From contig NZ_CP033040.1 in the NCBI RefSeq assembly GCF_004293625.1, forward strand, positions 1,302,001 through 1,366,000: DNA of 64,000 nucleotides. Direction: 5' to 3'. This document shows positions 9,665 through 18,266 of this stretch, piece after piece (the first letter of the stretch is position 1; each line of letters opens with the position of its first letter). The position numbers and the translations under genes are program-made. The stretch is from Thiomicrorhabdus indica. Lineage in GTDB: Bacteria; Pseudomonadota; Gammaproteobacteria; Thiomicrospirales; Thiomicrospiraceae. The notes under the pieces are model-generated. The model searched no databases. It saw only the letters and a list, made by a program, of their open reading frames with translations, and was not told the DNA's origin.

Positions 9665-10020
9665 AATTAATTATCGTTCTCTTTTTATTTATAGTTTTGA
9701 AACAATTGACGGAAGAATTCAACCGTCGATATGGGATGAATAGTAAACAAACCCTGTAGCCTTTTTTGATATTTGAAAATGATACCGAACAAAACTAAAA
9801 GCACAAGTCACTATCGCCTTTAAGACAAGTGGCGGTTGAAGAGAGTGTACTGGCAGCTGCGGTCGAGTTAATCTAATGCGAACCTATCATTTTTGTCTAT
9901 GAATAGGGTTTTGTTGAATCTTAATTGATTTTGATAAAGTGAATTTTATTGTGTCAATTCGGTGTTTTAGCTAAGATGAAACAATCTATGTAGTGTGTGT
10001 TCTAAACTTGGAGCTAAAAC
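9665..10020. other. Gap between divergent ygfZ and cheW
   Basis: This 356-bp AT-rich gap holds no reading frame I can support. It must contain both promoters. A weak candidate for cheW is TTGTTG (9911) about 16 nt before GATAAA (9933). No iterated palindrome and no strong dyad is present. Confidence 0.4.
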
Positions 10021-10542
10021 GTGTCAAACCAACAAGAGTTTCTAACCTTTAAATTAGGTAAAGAAGAGTATGCCGTCGAAATCATGAGAGTTCAGGAGAT
10101 TCGAGGGTGGCAAGAGCCAAGTCCTTTACCGCAGGTTCCACCTTTTGTAAAAGGTGTTGTGGATCTTCGTGGCTCGATTGTTCCAATTATTGATCTGCGC
10201 CAACGGTTCAACTTACCTCAATCCTACGATGGCACGACGGTGGTCATTGTTGTGAATGTAAAAACACGAATCGGCGATCGAGTGATTGGTTTAGTCGTCG
10301 ATGCGGTCTCAGATGTTAAAACTTTGGATTTGGATAATCTACAGCCACCACCAGATATTTCAGATTCAATTGATTCCCAGTTTATTCGTGGATTGACGAC
10401 GGTTTTTGATCAATTAAGCCCGACATCTGGCCAGACTGACGAACAGAAGAAAAATAAAAAAGGGCGTATGGTTGTTATTTTGGATATCGATTTAATTGCG
10501 AGTGATGGTTTGATTGAGGAAATCACTCAGCAACAAGCATAA
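10021..10542 (+). CDS. cheW: CheW-like chemotaxis coupling protein
   Basis: CheW links chemoreceptors to the kinase CheA. This 173-residue protein is a single CheW domain: FLTFKLGKEEYAVEI at the N-terminus, VPPFVKGVVDLRGSIVPIIDLRQRF in the middle and MVVILDID at the end are all family hallmarks. It starts with GTG, with TTGGAG 7 nt upstream. It stands alone, away from any cheA or motility operon. It could be the core CheW or one of several paralogues. A short Gln/Lys-rich insertion (about 140-150) precedes the last strands. Confidence 0.92.
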   Translation: MSNQQEFLTFKLGKEEYAVEIMRVQEIRGWQEPSPLPQVPPFVKGVVDLRGSIVPIIDLRQRFNLPQSYDGTTVVIVVNVKTRIGDRVIGLVVDAVSDVKTLDLDNLQPPPDISDSIDSQFIRGLTTVFDQLSPTSGQTDEQKKNKKGRMVVILDIDLIASDGLIEEITQQQA

Positions 10543-10555
10543 AAAAATTTTAAAG

Positions 10556-10571
10556 CATACCGGCCGGTATG
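10556..10571. repeat. ACCGGCCGGT palindrome copy 4, 16-bp palindrome
   Basis: The core is 10559-10568, with symmetric CAT/ATG arms. It sits just after the cheW stop in the gap between convergent cheW and nadB. Confidence 0.95.
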
Positions 10572-10594
10572 TTCCTTGTAGCAGAATGTATTTC

Positions 10595-10604
10595 ACCGGC
10601 CGGT
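10595..10604. repeat. ACCGGCCGGT palindrome copy 5
   Basis: This is the second copy in the same 88-bp gap, 36 bp from copy 4. The palindrome is 10 bp only. Confidence 0.95.
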
Positions 10605-10609
10605 TACTT

Positions 10610-10631
10610 AATTATTCAAAAGTGAATAATT
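10610..10631 (-). terminator. AT-rich hairpin at the nadB stop codon
   Basis: A 9-bp perfect stem AATTATTCA / TGAATAATT has a 4-nt loop. The outer base touches the nadB stop codon. It has little GC and no good T tract, so terminator function is uncertain; the two neighbouring palindromes may help. Confidence 0.35.
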
Positions 10632-12316
10632 TAGTGACGAGTTTTCTTACAAGGTTTTGGGGCTTTAAACAATTTTTTAGGGTCTAAAATTGTGGGCTTG
10701 GCTCTCTTTGAAAGCTTTGGATAATCTAGGTTGTAATGCAACCCACGACTTTCTTTCCTTTTCTGCGCGCTTAAAATCATCAGCTCGGCAACCATTGCCA
10801 AATTCCGTAGCTCGAGCAGGTCACTGGTCAAAGTGTGTTGGCAGTAATATTCATAAATCTCTTTTTGTAGATTTCGAATTCGTTGCAAAGCACGTTTCAA
10901 ACGTTTATCTGTACGGACGATTCCCACATAATCCCACATGACTCGACGTAGTTCATCCCAGTCGTGACTGACTAGAATTTTTTCTTTTGCATCTGTAATT
11001 CGACTTGTGTCCCAGGGTTTTGGTTGGAAGTTCTGATCAAATGGCTTGTTTTGGGCAAATGCTTTTTCAATACTGCAATGCGCAATTTTGGCAAATACTA
11101 AACCTTCAGCCAAAGAGTTGCTAGCCAATCTGTTGGCGCCATGCAGTCCGGTGTAAGCTGTTTCGCCGATAGCATAGAGTCGTGTAATATCTGTTTTTGC
11201 ATCTAAGTTTGTGTGGATACCTCCACAAGTGTAGTGTGCAGCTGGAACCACTGGAATCGTTTCTTTGGTGATGTCGATGCCTACCGCGAGGCAGCGTTTA
11301 TAAATGGTCGGAAAGTGGTTTTTCACGTAATCAGGGTCTTTGTGAGAAATATCTAAGTAGACGCAGTCAATTCCATGTTTTTTCATTTCTTGGTCAATGG
11401 CTCTGGCAACAATATCTCTTGGTGCTAAATCAGCACGTTTGTCATAGTCCTGCATAAAAGCATAGCCATTTGGTAGACGTAAAATTCCACCTTCGCCGCG
11501 TACTGCTTCACTGATTAAAAATGATCGATCCCTTGGATGATATAAACAGGTTGGATGGAATTGGTTGAATTCCATATTGGTGATGCGACAGCCTGCACGC
11601 CAAGCCATGGCAATTCCATCGCCAGTCGAAGTATCGGGATTACTTGTGTATAGGTAGGCCTTACTCGCCCCACCCGTTGCCAAAACGGTGAACTGTGCTT
11701 TGATTGAATAAACTTGGCTTTCTAATTTGTTCAATACGTAAGCGCCCATGCATTCTTTCGATTTTGGATGCAAAATTAAATCAATGCTGATATGTTCCGG
11801 CAGAATTTGAATATTCGGGTGATGCTTGACAGTTTTAATTAAAGTGTCGGCAACGGACTTACCTGTGTGATCGGCGGCATGGATGACTCGTCGATGGCTG
11901 TGGCCACCTTCTTTTGTCAGGTGAAATGGAAATTCCGAGTTTTGAGCGTTTTGATTTTGCTCTTTACTGAATGGAACACCTAACTGAATCAATTCTTGAA
12001 TTGTTTCTCCCGCATGTGTTGCGACAACAGCGACTGCTTTAGGGTCGCACAAACCTGCACCAGCGGTTAATGTATCGTTAACATGGGCTTCAATGCTATC
12101 AAAAGGATCAAGAACACCAGCAATTCCACCTTGAGCATAGGACGTTGAGCCTTCATTGATGGCACTTTTCGATAAAACAGTAACTTTGTGATTTATGGCT
12201 AATTTCAGAGCGAGTGATAGGCCTGCAATACCGCTGCCAATAATTAAGACATCGGTTTCAATGTGAAAGTTTTCATGTGTGATTTGGTTCGTTGTTTTAT
12301 TGCTTGTGCTGCTCAC
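10631..12316 (-). CDS. nadB: L-aspartate oxidase
   Basis: NadB oxidises L-aspartate to iminoaspartate, the first step of de novo NAD synthesis. This 561-residue flavoprotein shows the FAD-binding GSGIAGLSLA turn near residue 28, STSYAQGGIAG, the active-site EGGHSHRRVIHAADHTG, FNQFHPT, EAVRGEGG and the late ARDIVARAID and GLHGANRLASNSL motifs. All are family hallmarks. The C-terminal helical domain is complete (E. coli NadB has 540 residues). It is transcribed divergently from the rseC-mucD block, the same arrangement as nadB beside the sigma-E operon in E. coli and Pseudomonas. Confidence 0.96.
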   Translation of the reverse strand: MSSTSNKTTNQITHENFHIETDVLIIGSGIAGLSLALKLAINHKVTVLSKSAINEGSTSYAQGGIAGVLDPFDSIEAHVNDTLTAGAGLCDPKAVAVVATHAGETIQELIQLGVPFSKEQNQNAQNSEFPFHLTKEGGHSHRRVIHAADHTGKSVADTLIKTVKHHPNIQILPEHISIDLILHPKSKECMGAYVLNKLESQVYSIKAQFTVLATGGASKAYLYTSNPDTSTGDGIAMAWRAGCRITNMEFNQFHPTCLYHPRDRSFLISEAVRGEGGILRLPNGYAFMQDYDKRADLAPRDIVARAIDQEMKKHGIDCVYLDISHKDPDYVKNHFPTIYKRCLAVGIDITKETIPVVPAAHYTCGGIHTNLDAKTDITRLYAIGETAYTGLHGANRLASNSLAEGLVFAKIAHCSIEKAFAQNKPFDQNFQPKPWDTSRITDAKEKILVSHDWDELRRVMWDYVGIVRTDKRLKRALQRIRNLQKEIYEYYCQHTLTSDLLELRNLAMVAELMILSAQKRKESRGLHYNLDYPKLSKRAKPTILDPKKLFKAPKPCKKTRH

Positions 12317-12684
12317 TGAGGCGACCCGAAAAGTTAGCTGACTTGAAATTTAAAGTCATTGGTAAAAGGTATACTAATTCCCAAATTATAAGGGGTGAAG
12401 AAGCTTATATGTGGTCAATTCTTATGGGTTTTGGTAAAAGTCAGATTTTTGTCAAACATAAATAAAATAAGTTCTGCGTATAGTTGTAAATTTAATTCTC
12501 AAAAAAGTCTGGCAACAGTTTGAATTGTTCATTCAATACTTGAAAATCTGCACAAGTGATACCAATATAGGCTAATAGATTGAAATTTTCGTATAAGTCA
12601 GGCTATTGGAGTTTGACAAGTTTTCGTTATAAAGCTCTATTGCTCGTTAGGCTTTTTTTATTCAACATAGGAAAGAAAATAGCA
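12317..12684. other. nadB-rseC gap where algU/rpoE, mucA and mucB would be expected
   Basis: In Pseudomonas and E. coli the sigma-E gene and its anti-sigma genes sit here. This gap is only 368 bp and holds no coding remnant of them that I can recognise and no obvious sigma-E promoter. A possible sigma-70 promoter for rseC is TTGGAG (12606) 16 nt before TATAAA (12628). Confidence 0.6.
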
Positions 12685-13146
12685 ATGCAGTCAAACAGCT
12701 ATAGTCAAAATTTAAACGAAACAGGACGAGTGGTTGATGTTTCAGATGAGTATGTCTGGGTTGAAACGCAAAGAAAATCGGCGTGTGGAAGTTGCCAAAA
12801 CTCTTCAGGATGTGGGACGGGAAGTTTGTCTAAGTTATTTGTTAATGACAAGCCTGCCTTGTTAAAAGTGCCAAAAACGTTTGAAGTGAAGGTTGGAGAC
12901 CATGTTCATTTGAGTATTGATAAGCAATTTTTTATACAACAGATTTTTCTCGCTTATGGGTTGCCGCTTATCGGCTTTTTTGCAGGTGCTGTTATTTTTG
13001 AAGGCTTAACGGCATCGTTTTTAATTCAGGGAGAGTTACTTACGATTGTAGGTGGAATTATTGGCTTGTTTGGTGGCTGGTGGGGTTCAAAAAAACTTTA
13101 CCGGCCGGTACTTCCTAAAATAGTTAAAGTTGAAAACTTTAATTAA
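12685..13146 (+). CDS. rseC: RseC/MucC-family membrane protein
   Basis: This 153-residue protein matches the RseC/MucC family: an N-terminal cytoplasmic part with a cysteine cluster C-x2-C-x5-C (ACGSCQNSSGCGTG), then two membrane helices (QQIFLAYGLPLIGFFAGAV and LLTIVGGIIGLFGGWW) and a short basic tail. E. coli RseC has 159 residues. Relatives modulate sigma-E signalling or electron transfer (SoxR reduction via the Rsx system). I start at ATG 12685, preceded by AGGAAAG; the frame is open further up to a TTG at 12580 but that stretch has no family similarity. The last codons contain palindrome copy 6. mucD follows after 89 bp. Confidence 0.85.
   Translation: MQSNSYSQNLNETGRVVDVSDEYVWVETQRKSACGSCQNSSGCGTGSLSKLFVNDKPALLKVPKTFEVKVGDHVHLSIDKQFFIQQIFLAYGLPLIGFFAGAVIFEGLTASFLIQGELLTIVGGIIGLFGGWWGSKKLYRPVLPKIVKVENFN
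13099..13110. repeat. ACCGGCCGGT palindrome copy 6 (inside rseC)
   Basis: The core is 13100-13109, 12-bp with flanks. It reads Tyr-Arg-Pro-Val near the C-terminus, one of only two exact copies in the N/Y-R-P-V frame. Confidence 0.95.
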
Positions 13147-13235
13147 TTCAATTTTTAAAATTTTAATTTAGAGAGCTTTATACCTGCTAGGGTGCAAAAC
13201 TCTCATGTAGTTTGTAGTAAGAAGGGTCATTAATT

Positions 13236-14663
13236 ATGAGACAGAGAATATCGCCATCATTGATTGTCGCTCTAGTGATGAGTTTGGTTATGCTCGGCTT
13301 TACGTCACAAAGTTTCGCTAAGACGAATGCTTACGGGTTGCCTGATTTCACACAATTGGTTGAAGAGAATAACCAAGCGGTTGTTAATATCAGCACCACC
13401 CAAAAAGTTAAACGCCAAGCAATGCCACAATTTCATGGTATCCCAGATGAGATGTTAAGACGTTTCTTTGGGTTTCCACCGGGCATGTTTCCTCAGCCAC
13501 AACCAAGAGGTGATGAACAAAAAGAGCAGGCGCATTCTCTAGGGTCTGGGTTCATCATTAGTGAGGATGGCTACATTTTGACGAATAATCATGTCATTGA
13601 AGATGCGGATGAAATTATCGTTCGTATGCGTGACAGAAAGGAGTTGGTTGCAGAAGTCATTGGTTCTGATCCTAGAACAGATATTGCACTTTTGAAAATC
13701 GAAGCGGAAGATTTACCGACAGTAAAAATTGGCAAGAGTTCTGACTTAAAAGTGGGTCAATGGGTGATTGCAATTGGCGAACCGTTTGGGTTGGACTACA
13801 CCGTTACGCATGGAATTGTTTCAGCATTAGGGCGTTCTTTACCAGATGATACGTACGTTCCCTTTATTCAAACGGATGTCTCCATTAATCCGGGTAACTC
13901 TGGTGGGCCTTTATTCAACCTAGATGGGGAAGTTGTGGGAATTAACTCGCAAATCTACTCTAAAAGTGGTGGTTCGATGGGGCTTTCTTTCTCAATCCCG
14001 ATTGATATTGCTATGAATATCACTCAGCAGTTACGTGAAAATGGAGAGGTAAACCGTGGATTTTTAGGTGTTCAAGTTCAAGAAGTTACCAGTGAGCTGT
14101 CTGAGTCATTTGGCTTAGAAAAGCCAATTGGAGCACTTATTGGTGAAGTTTACCCAGATACCCCAGCTGAAAAGGCAAAACTTGAAGCGGGTGATGTTAT
14201 CTTGGAGTTTAATGGAAAATCCATTATCAAGTCTGCAGATTTGCCTCCAATTGTTGGGGTTTCACCGATTAATAAACCTCTAAAAATTAAAATTTTGCGT
14301 CAAGGGAAAGTGCTTTACAAAACGGTTTATTTGCAGTCGCTTGAAAAGTCAAAGCAAATGGCATCGGCAAAACAAAAACGTTTAACTGCCAATCGATTAG
14401 GAGCAGAAGTGGCAGAAATTTCAAAAGAGGAAATGGAAGAACTTGAAATTAAATATGGCGTGAGAATTATTGATGTTGAAAAAGGCCCAGCGAAAAAAGC
14501 TGGGATTCGTAAAGGAGATGTTTTGCAGACAATTGATTTTAAACGGGTTATGAATGTATCCCAGTTAAATAAAATTTTAAAGGATCTGCCGGAAAATCGT
14601 TCTGTTCCAGTTCGTTTGCTTCGAAATGGTCAATCGGTGTTTTTACCGCTTAAATTAGATTAG
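13236..14663 (+). CDS. mucD: Periplasmic serine protease, DegP/MucD family
   Basis: This 475-residue DegP/HtrA-type protease degrades misfolded envelope proteins. It has a signal peptide (about 1-28, ending SQSFA), a trypsin-like domain and two PDZ domains (about 275-365 and 390-475). The catalytic triad is visible: H119 in TNNHV, D149 in RTDIALL and S222 in GNSGGPL. The oxyanion loop reads IGEPFGLD, where most relatives have IGSPFG or IGNPFG. It follows rseC and precedes lepA as mucD does in Pseudomonas, which is why I use that symbol. In that genus it also feeds back on the AlgU system, whose genes are absent here. A small imperfect hairpin (13171-13204) lies in its leader. Confidence 0.95.
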   Translation: MRQRISPSLIVALVMSLVMLGFTSQSFAKTNAYGLPDFTQLVEENNQAVVNISTTQKVKRQAMPQFHGIPDEMLRRFFGFPPGMFPQPQPRGDEQKEQAHSLGSGFIISEDGYILTNNHVIEDADEIIVRMRDRKELVAEVIGSDPRTDIALLKIEAEDLPTVKIGKSSDLKVGQWVIAIGEPFGLDYTVTHGIVSALGRSLPDDTYVPFIQTDVSINPGNSGGPLFNLDGEVVGINSQIYSKSGGSMGLSFSIPIDIAMNITQQLRENGEVNRGFLGVQVQEVTSELSESFGLEKPIGALIGEVYPDTPAEKAKLEAGDVILEFNGKSIIKSADLPPIVGVSPINKPLKIKILRQGKVLYKTVYLQSLEKSKQMASAKQKRLTANRLGAEVAEISKEEMEELEIKYGVRIIDVEKGPAKKAGIRKGDVLQTIDFKRVMNVSQLNKILKDLPENRSVPVRLLRNGQSVFLPLKLD

Positions 14664-14725
14664 ACGTGAATCTTGGATAAGTTTTTATAACTACTGCGAA
14701 ATCGTTTTAATTAGCGTAAAATAGC

Positions 14726-14851
14726 GGCAATTTTCAATCAGACAGGCTCTATGCCAAAATCTGTACGTAATTGCCTTGTGAGTCAAGCGGTTTGCAGAAT
14801 AGTGGGTTTTAATCTTGTCTGAAAATGAAAAGGGGCTTTTGCCCCTTTTTT
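14726..14851 (+). ncRNA. Candidate small structured RNA between mucD and lepA
   Basis: This gap does not code. It holds nested helices, GGCAATT (14726-14732) with AATTGCC (14769-14775), enclosing CAGA/TCTG and GGC/GCC, and ends in the terminator at 14828-14851. An alternative long helix pairs TCAGACA with TGTCTGA further down. A TAAAAT hexamer at 14717-14722 could be its -10 box; the -35 is poor. It could equally be the 3' end of mucD mRNA or a lepA leader. I do not recognise a known RNA family. Confidence 0.35.
14828..14851 (+). terminator. Rho-independent terminator before lepA
   Basis: A 9-bp stem AAAAGGGGC / GCCCCTTTT with a TTTT loop is followed by more T. It separates mucD (or the candidate small RNA) from lepA. 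Confidence 0.9.
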
Positions 14852-14852
14852 A

Positions 14853-14887
14853 TTGTTGGTGTAAATGTCATATCAATGCACCAACAA
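14853..14887 (+). promoter_or_regulatory. Inverted repeat in the lepA leader
   Basis: The perfect 9-bp arms TTGTTGGTG and CACCAACAA are separated by 17 nt and start 1 nt after the terminator. The lepA start is 27 nt downstream. It could be an operator or a leader hairpin; no function is shown. Confidence 0.4.
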
Positions 14888-14914
14888 AATTAAAAATTTC
14901 GTTTTGGAGTTTCA

Positions 14915-16717
14915 ATGTCTAGCGACTTAAAGCATATTCGTAACTTTTCAATCATTGCTCATATTGACCATGGTAAATCTACTATTGCGGATCGTTTCAT
15001 CCATCATTGTGGTGGTTTGACCGATCGCGAAATGGACGCTCAAGTTTTAGATTCAATGGATATTGAACGTGAGCGCGGCATAACAATTAAGTCGCAAAGT
15101 GTTACCTTGAATTACGAAGCACAAGATGGACAGATCTATCAGTTAAATTTTATTGATACGCCAGGACATGTGGATTTTTCTTATGAGGTTTCAAGATCAT
15201 TATCTGCCTGTGAGGGAGCCTTGCTGGTGGTCGATGCCTCTCAAGGTGTTGAGGCTCAAACGGTCGCGAACTGTTACACAGCAGTTGAACAAGGGCTTGA
15301 GGTTTTGGCGGTACTCAACAAAATTGACTTACCTGCAGCAGACCCAGAACGTGTGATTGAAGAAATTGAGGAAATCGTTGGCATTGAAGCTGTAGACGCT
15401 GTTCGAGCGAGTGCAAAAGCTGGCATTGGAATTGTTGAAACGCTTGAGGATATTGTTAAAAAAATTCCTCCTCCGCAAGGGGATCAAAAGGCACCTTTAA
15501 AAGCATTGATTATCGATTCTTGGTTTGACAATTATCTTGGAGTCGTCTCATTAGTTAGAGTGATTGACGGCAAAATTGGTAAGAAAACCAAAATGAAAGT
15601 TATGTCAACGAAAGAAGAATATTCCGTTGATCAAGTGGGGATTTTTACACCTAAACGCACACCTAAAGATTATTTAAGCGCAGGTGAAGTTGGTTATGTC
15701 GTTGCGGGAATTAAGGACATTGATGGGGCGCCTGTTGGGGATACATTAGCTGAATCGGGGCGTGAGATTGAAGCACTTCCTGGATTTAAGCCTGCACAAC
15801 CGCGAGTATTTGCTGGTTTATTCCCTGTCACCTCTGAGCAATATGAAGACCTACGCGAATCCTTGCGAAAATTGCGCTTGAATGATGCATCGTTATTCTT
15901 TGAACCTGAGACATCTCAGGCACTAGGATTTGGTTTCCGTTGCGGGTTCCTTGGAATGTTGCACATGGAAATCATCCAAGAACGCTTGGAGCGTGAGTAC
16001 AATCTGGATTTGATTAGTACTGCGCCTACAGTTGTTTATGAGGTTTTAACTAAGCAAGGTGAAACGTTAAAGGTAGATAACCCATCGGAGTTACCAGAAC
16101 CAAGCATTATTGATGAGATTCGCGAGCCAATCATCAATGCAAATATTTTGGTGCCGAATGAATTTGTTGGTGCGGTTATGAAGCTTTGTATTGAAAAGCG
16201 TGGTATCCAGAAAGATATGCAGTATTCCGGTGGTCAAGTCTCTATTAACTATGAACTGCCTTTGAACGAAGTGGTTTTGGACTTCTTTGACCGTTTAAAA
16301 TCATGCAGTCGAGGTTATGCGTCGATGGACTATGATTTTAAGCGTTTTCAAGCAGATGATTTGGTTAGAATGGATTTCTTGATTAATGGCGAAAAAGTGG
16401 ATGCATTGGCTGTGATTGTTCATAAAAGCTTTGCGGTACAACGCGGTAAAGTTATCATCGAAAAACTTCGTCAGGTGATTCCTCGTCAAATGTTTGATGT
16501 TGCCATTCAGGCTGCTATTGGTGCAAAAGTAATCGGCCGTACTAACGTGAAAGCATTACGTAAAAACGTTACGGCAAAATGTTATGGCGGCGACGTTTCT
16601 CGTAAGAAAAAGCTGTTACAAAAACAAAAAGAAGGTAAGAAACGCATGAAGGCTATCGGTTCAGTGGAAATACCACAAGAAGCCTTTCTTGCGATTCTTG
16701 ATACAGGAGACTCCTAA
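14915..16717 (+). CDS. lepA: Elongation factor 4 (LepA), ribosome back-translocase GTPase
   Basis: LepA is a GTPase that acts on stalled or mis-translocated ribosomes. All family parts are present in 600 residues: the P-loop AHIDHGKST, the switch [16 protein letters not shown], then EF-G-like domains and the LepA-specific C-terminal domain ending in the basic [16 protein letters not shown] segment. GGAG lies 7 nt before the ATG. It is the first gene of a tight lepA-lepB-rnc unit: its stop overlaps the lepB start by one base. The lepA-lepB pairing is conserved in E. coli and Pseudomonas. Confidence 0.97.
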   Translation: MSSDLKHIRNFSIIAHIDHGKSTIADRFIHHCGGLTDREMDAQVLDSMDIERERGITIKSQSVTLNYEAQDGQIYQLNFIDTPGHVDFSYEVSRSLSACEGALLVVDASQGVEAQTVANCYTAVEQGLEVLAVLNKIDLPAADPERVIEEIEEIVGIEAVDAVRASAKAGIGIVETLEDIVKKIPPPQGDQKAPLKALIIDSWFDNYLGVVSLVRVIDGKIGKKTKMKVMSTKEEYSVDQVGIFTPKRTPKDYLSAGEVGYVVAGIKDIDGAPVGDTLAESGREIEALPGFKPAQPRVFAGLFPVTSEQYEDLRESLRKLRLNDASLFFEPETSQALGFGFRCGFLGMLHMEIIQERLEREYNLDLISTAPTVVYEVLTKQGETLKVDNPSELPEPSIIDEIREPIINANILVPNEFVGAVMKLCIEKRGIQKDMQYSGGQVSINYELPLNEVVLDFFDRLKSCSRGYASMDYDFKRFQADDLVRMDFLINGEKVDALAVIVHKSFAVQRGKVIIEKLRQVIPRQMFDVAIQAAIGAKVIGRTNVKALRKNVTAKCYGGDVSRKKKLLQKQKEGKKRMKAIGSVEIPQEAFLAILDTGDS

Positions 16718-17487
16718 TGAATTTTGAACTAATTTTGGTTCTAGTAACGGTCATTACCGGTGTTATCGTGTTTATTGACCGTTTGGCGTTCAAACCAAAG
16801 CGTGAGAATACAACGATTGAACGCAAGGAACCGATTCTTGTGGAATATGCGCGATCTTTGTTTCCTGTATTTTTAATTGTTTTGGTTTTGCGCTCATTCA
16901 TTATTGAGCCTTTTAGAATTCCGTCTGGTTCCATGTACCCAACTCTAGAAATCGGTGACTTCATTGTCGTAAATAAGTTTTCATATGGTGTCAAATTACC
17001 AGTGACACAGACAACGATCATCCCTATCTCAAAACCGGAACGAGGAGATGTTGTGGTTTTCAAATACCCAAAGGACCCAGATGTTGATTACATTAAGCGA
17101 GTCGTAGGCTTGCCAGGCGATGAAATCGCTTATTTAAACCGCACGATTTATGTGAATGGACAGCCGGTAGATAAAAAATATATTGGTGAATACCGAGGCA
17201 CTGAATCCGGAAAGATTATGGATGGTGCCGAGATTCATCGTGAAACATTTGCCAATGGTAAGAGCCATGAAGTGCTTATTGATGCGGATAAAAGTAGCTA
17301 TGACATGCAGCCCAAAACTGTGCCTGAAGGACATTATTTTATGGTTGGAGACAACCGTGATCACAGTAATGATAGCCGTTTTTGGGGCTTTGTTCCTGAA
17401 GAAAACTTGAAAGGGCGTGCCTTTGCTATCTGGATGAATTGGGATAATGGCGTACACTTTAATCGAATCGGAAAAGGAGTGGAGTAA
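16717..17487 (+). CDS. lepB: Signal peptidase I
   Basis: LepB removes signal peptides from secreted proteins at the outer face of the inner membrane. It has an N-terminal membrane helix (2-20), a short cytoplasmic loop and a second helix (about 48-60). The catalytic dyad is visible: S72 in PSGSMYPTL and K127 in YIKRVVGLPGDE. Box E, GDNRDHSNDSRFWGFV, is also clear. Length is 256, shorter than the 324 of E. coli, as is common outside enterics. It overlaps lepA and rnc by one base each, so the three are translationally coupled. Confidence 0.96.
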   Translation: MNFELILVLVTVITGVIVFIDRLAFKPKRENTTIERKEPILVEYARSLFPVFLIVLVLRSFIIEPFRIPSGSMYPTLEIGDFIVVNKFSYGVKLPVTQTTIIPISKPERGDVVVFKYPKDPDVDYIKRVVGLPGDEIAYLNRTIYVNGQPVDKKYIGEYRGTESGKIMDGAEIHRETFANGKSHEVLIDADKSSYDMQPKTVPEGHYFMVGDNRDHSNDSRFWGFVPEENLKGRAFAIWMNWDNGVHFNRIGKGVE

Positions 17488-18206
17488 TGCCCACACCGCA
17501 GCAGCCAGTTATGGAGATCGAAAGAGAACGTAAATTGATTCAGTTATCTAAAAAACTTGGTTATGAGTTTCAGGATTTAAACTTTTTACAACGTGCGTTG
17601 ACCCACCGAAGTGCCGGTTCTAAAAACAATGAAAGACTTGAGTTTTTGGGCGATAGTTTGGTGAATTTTATGGTGGCAGACGTTCTGTTTCATCAGTTTA
17701 CTAAACTTGCTGAGGGAGATATGAGTCGTATCAGAGCTCATTTGGTAAAAGGGGATACCTTAGCGATTATCGGTAAAGAATATGATTTGAGTGATTATCT
17801 GATTCTTGGACCGGGTGAATTGAAAAGTGGTGGCTATCGCCGTGAATCGATTATTGCGGATTCCGTGGAGGCGATTATTGCTGCGGTCTATGAGGATGGC
17901 GGCTTGGACGCCTGTCGTGCTATGGTGATGAGACTCTATCAGAAGCGTTTGGAAAACCTTGATCCCAAAAAAATGGGGAAAGATCCTAAAACACGTTTAC
18001 AAGAGTTTTTGCAATCACGAAACCAATCATTGCCCGAGTACAGTATTATCAGTGTGAATGGTGCCGCGCATGCACAAGAATTTACCGTATGCTGTTATGT
18101 TGAAATGTTGAATACCAAATTTGAAGCCAGTGCTTCAAGCCGACGTAAAGCGGAACAAAAAGCCGCAGAAATCGCTTTAGATGAAATTGAAAGCCGGAAC
18201 ATTTAA
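17487..18206 (+). CDS. rnc: Ribonuclease III
   Basis: RNase III cuts double-stranded RNA, including rRNA precursors and structured mRNA leaders such as those of pnp in other bacteria. The signature NERLEFLGDS is at residues 48-57, and the second acidic cluster is in ADSVEAIIAAVYEDGG. A double-stranded RNA-binding domain follows (about 160-235, with KTRLQEFLQ and SSRRKAEQKAAEIAL). Length is 239, with an N-terminal extension of about a dozen residues; an internal ATG at 17511 could also be used. It overlaps lepB by one base, and era follows after 60 bp, as in the E. coli rnc-era-recO operon. Confidence 0.96.
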   Translation: MPTPQQPVMEIERERKLIQLSKKLGYEFQDLNFLQRALTHRSAGSKNNERLEFLGDSLVNFMVADVLFHQFTKLAEGDMSRIRAHLVKGDTLAIIGKEYDLSDYLILGPGELKSGGYRRESIIADSVEAIIAAVYEDGGLDACRAMVMRLYQKRLENLDPKKMGKDPKTRLQEFLQSRNQSLPEYSIISVNGAAHAQEFTVCCYVEMLNTKFEASASSRRKAEQKAAEIALDEIESRNI

Positions 18207-18266
18207 TGGCTTCTTTCACCTTTAGCATCACTTCACCGCCCAACTTTAAAAAATAGCGAGTTCATT

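Noticed and set aside
12580-12684. N-terminal extension of rseC from TTG 12580
   Set aside because: No family similarity in the extra residues; ATG 12685 has a ribosome site and gives the usual length.
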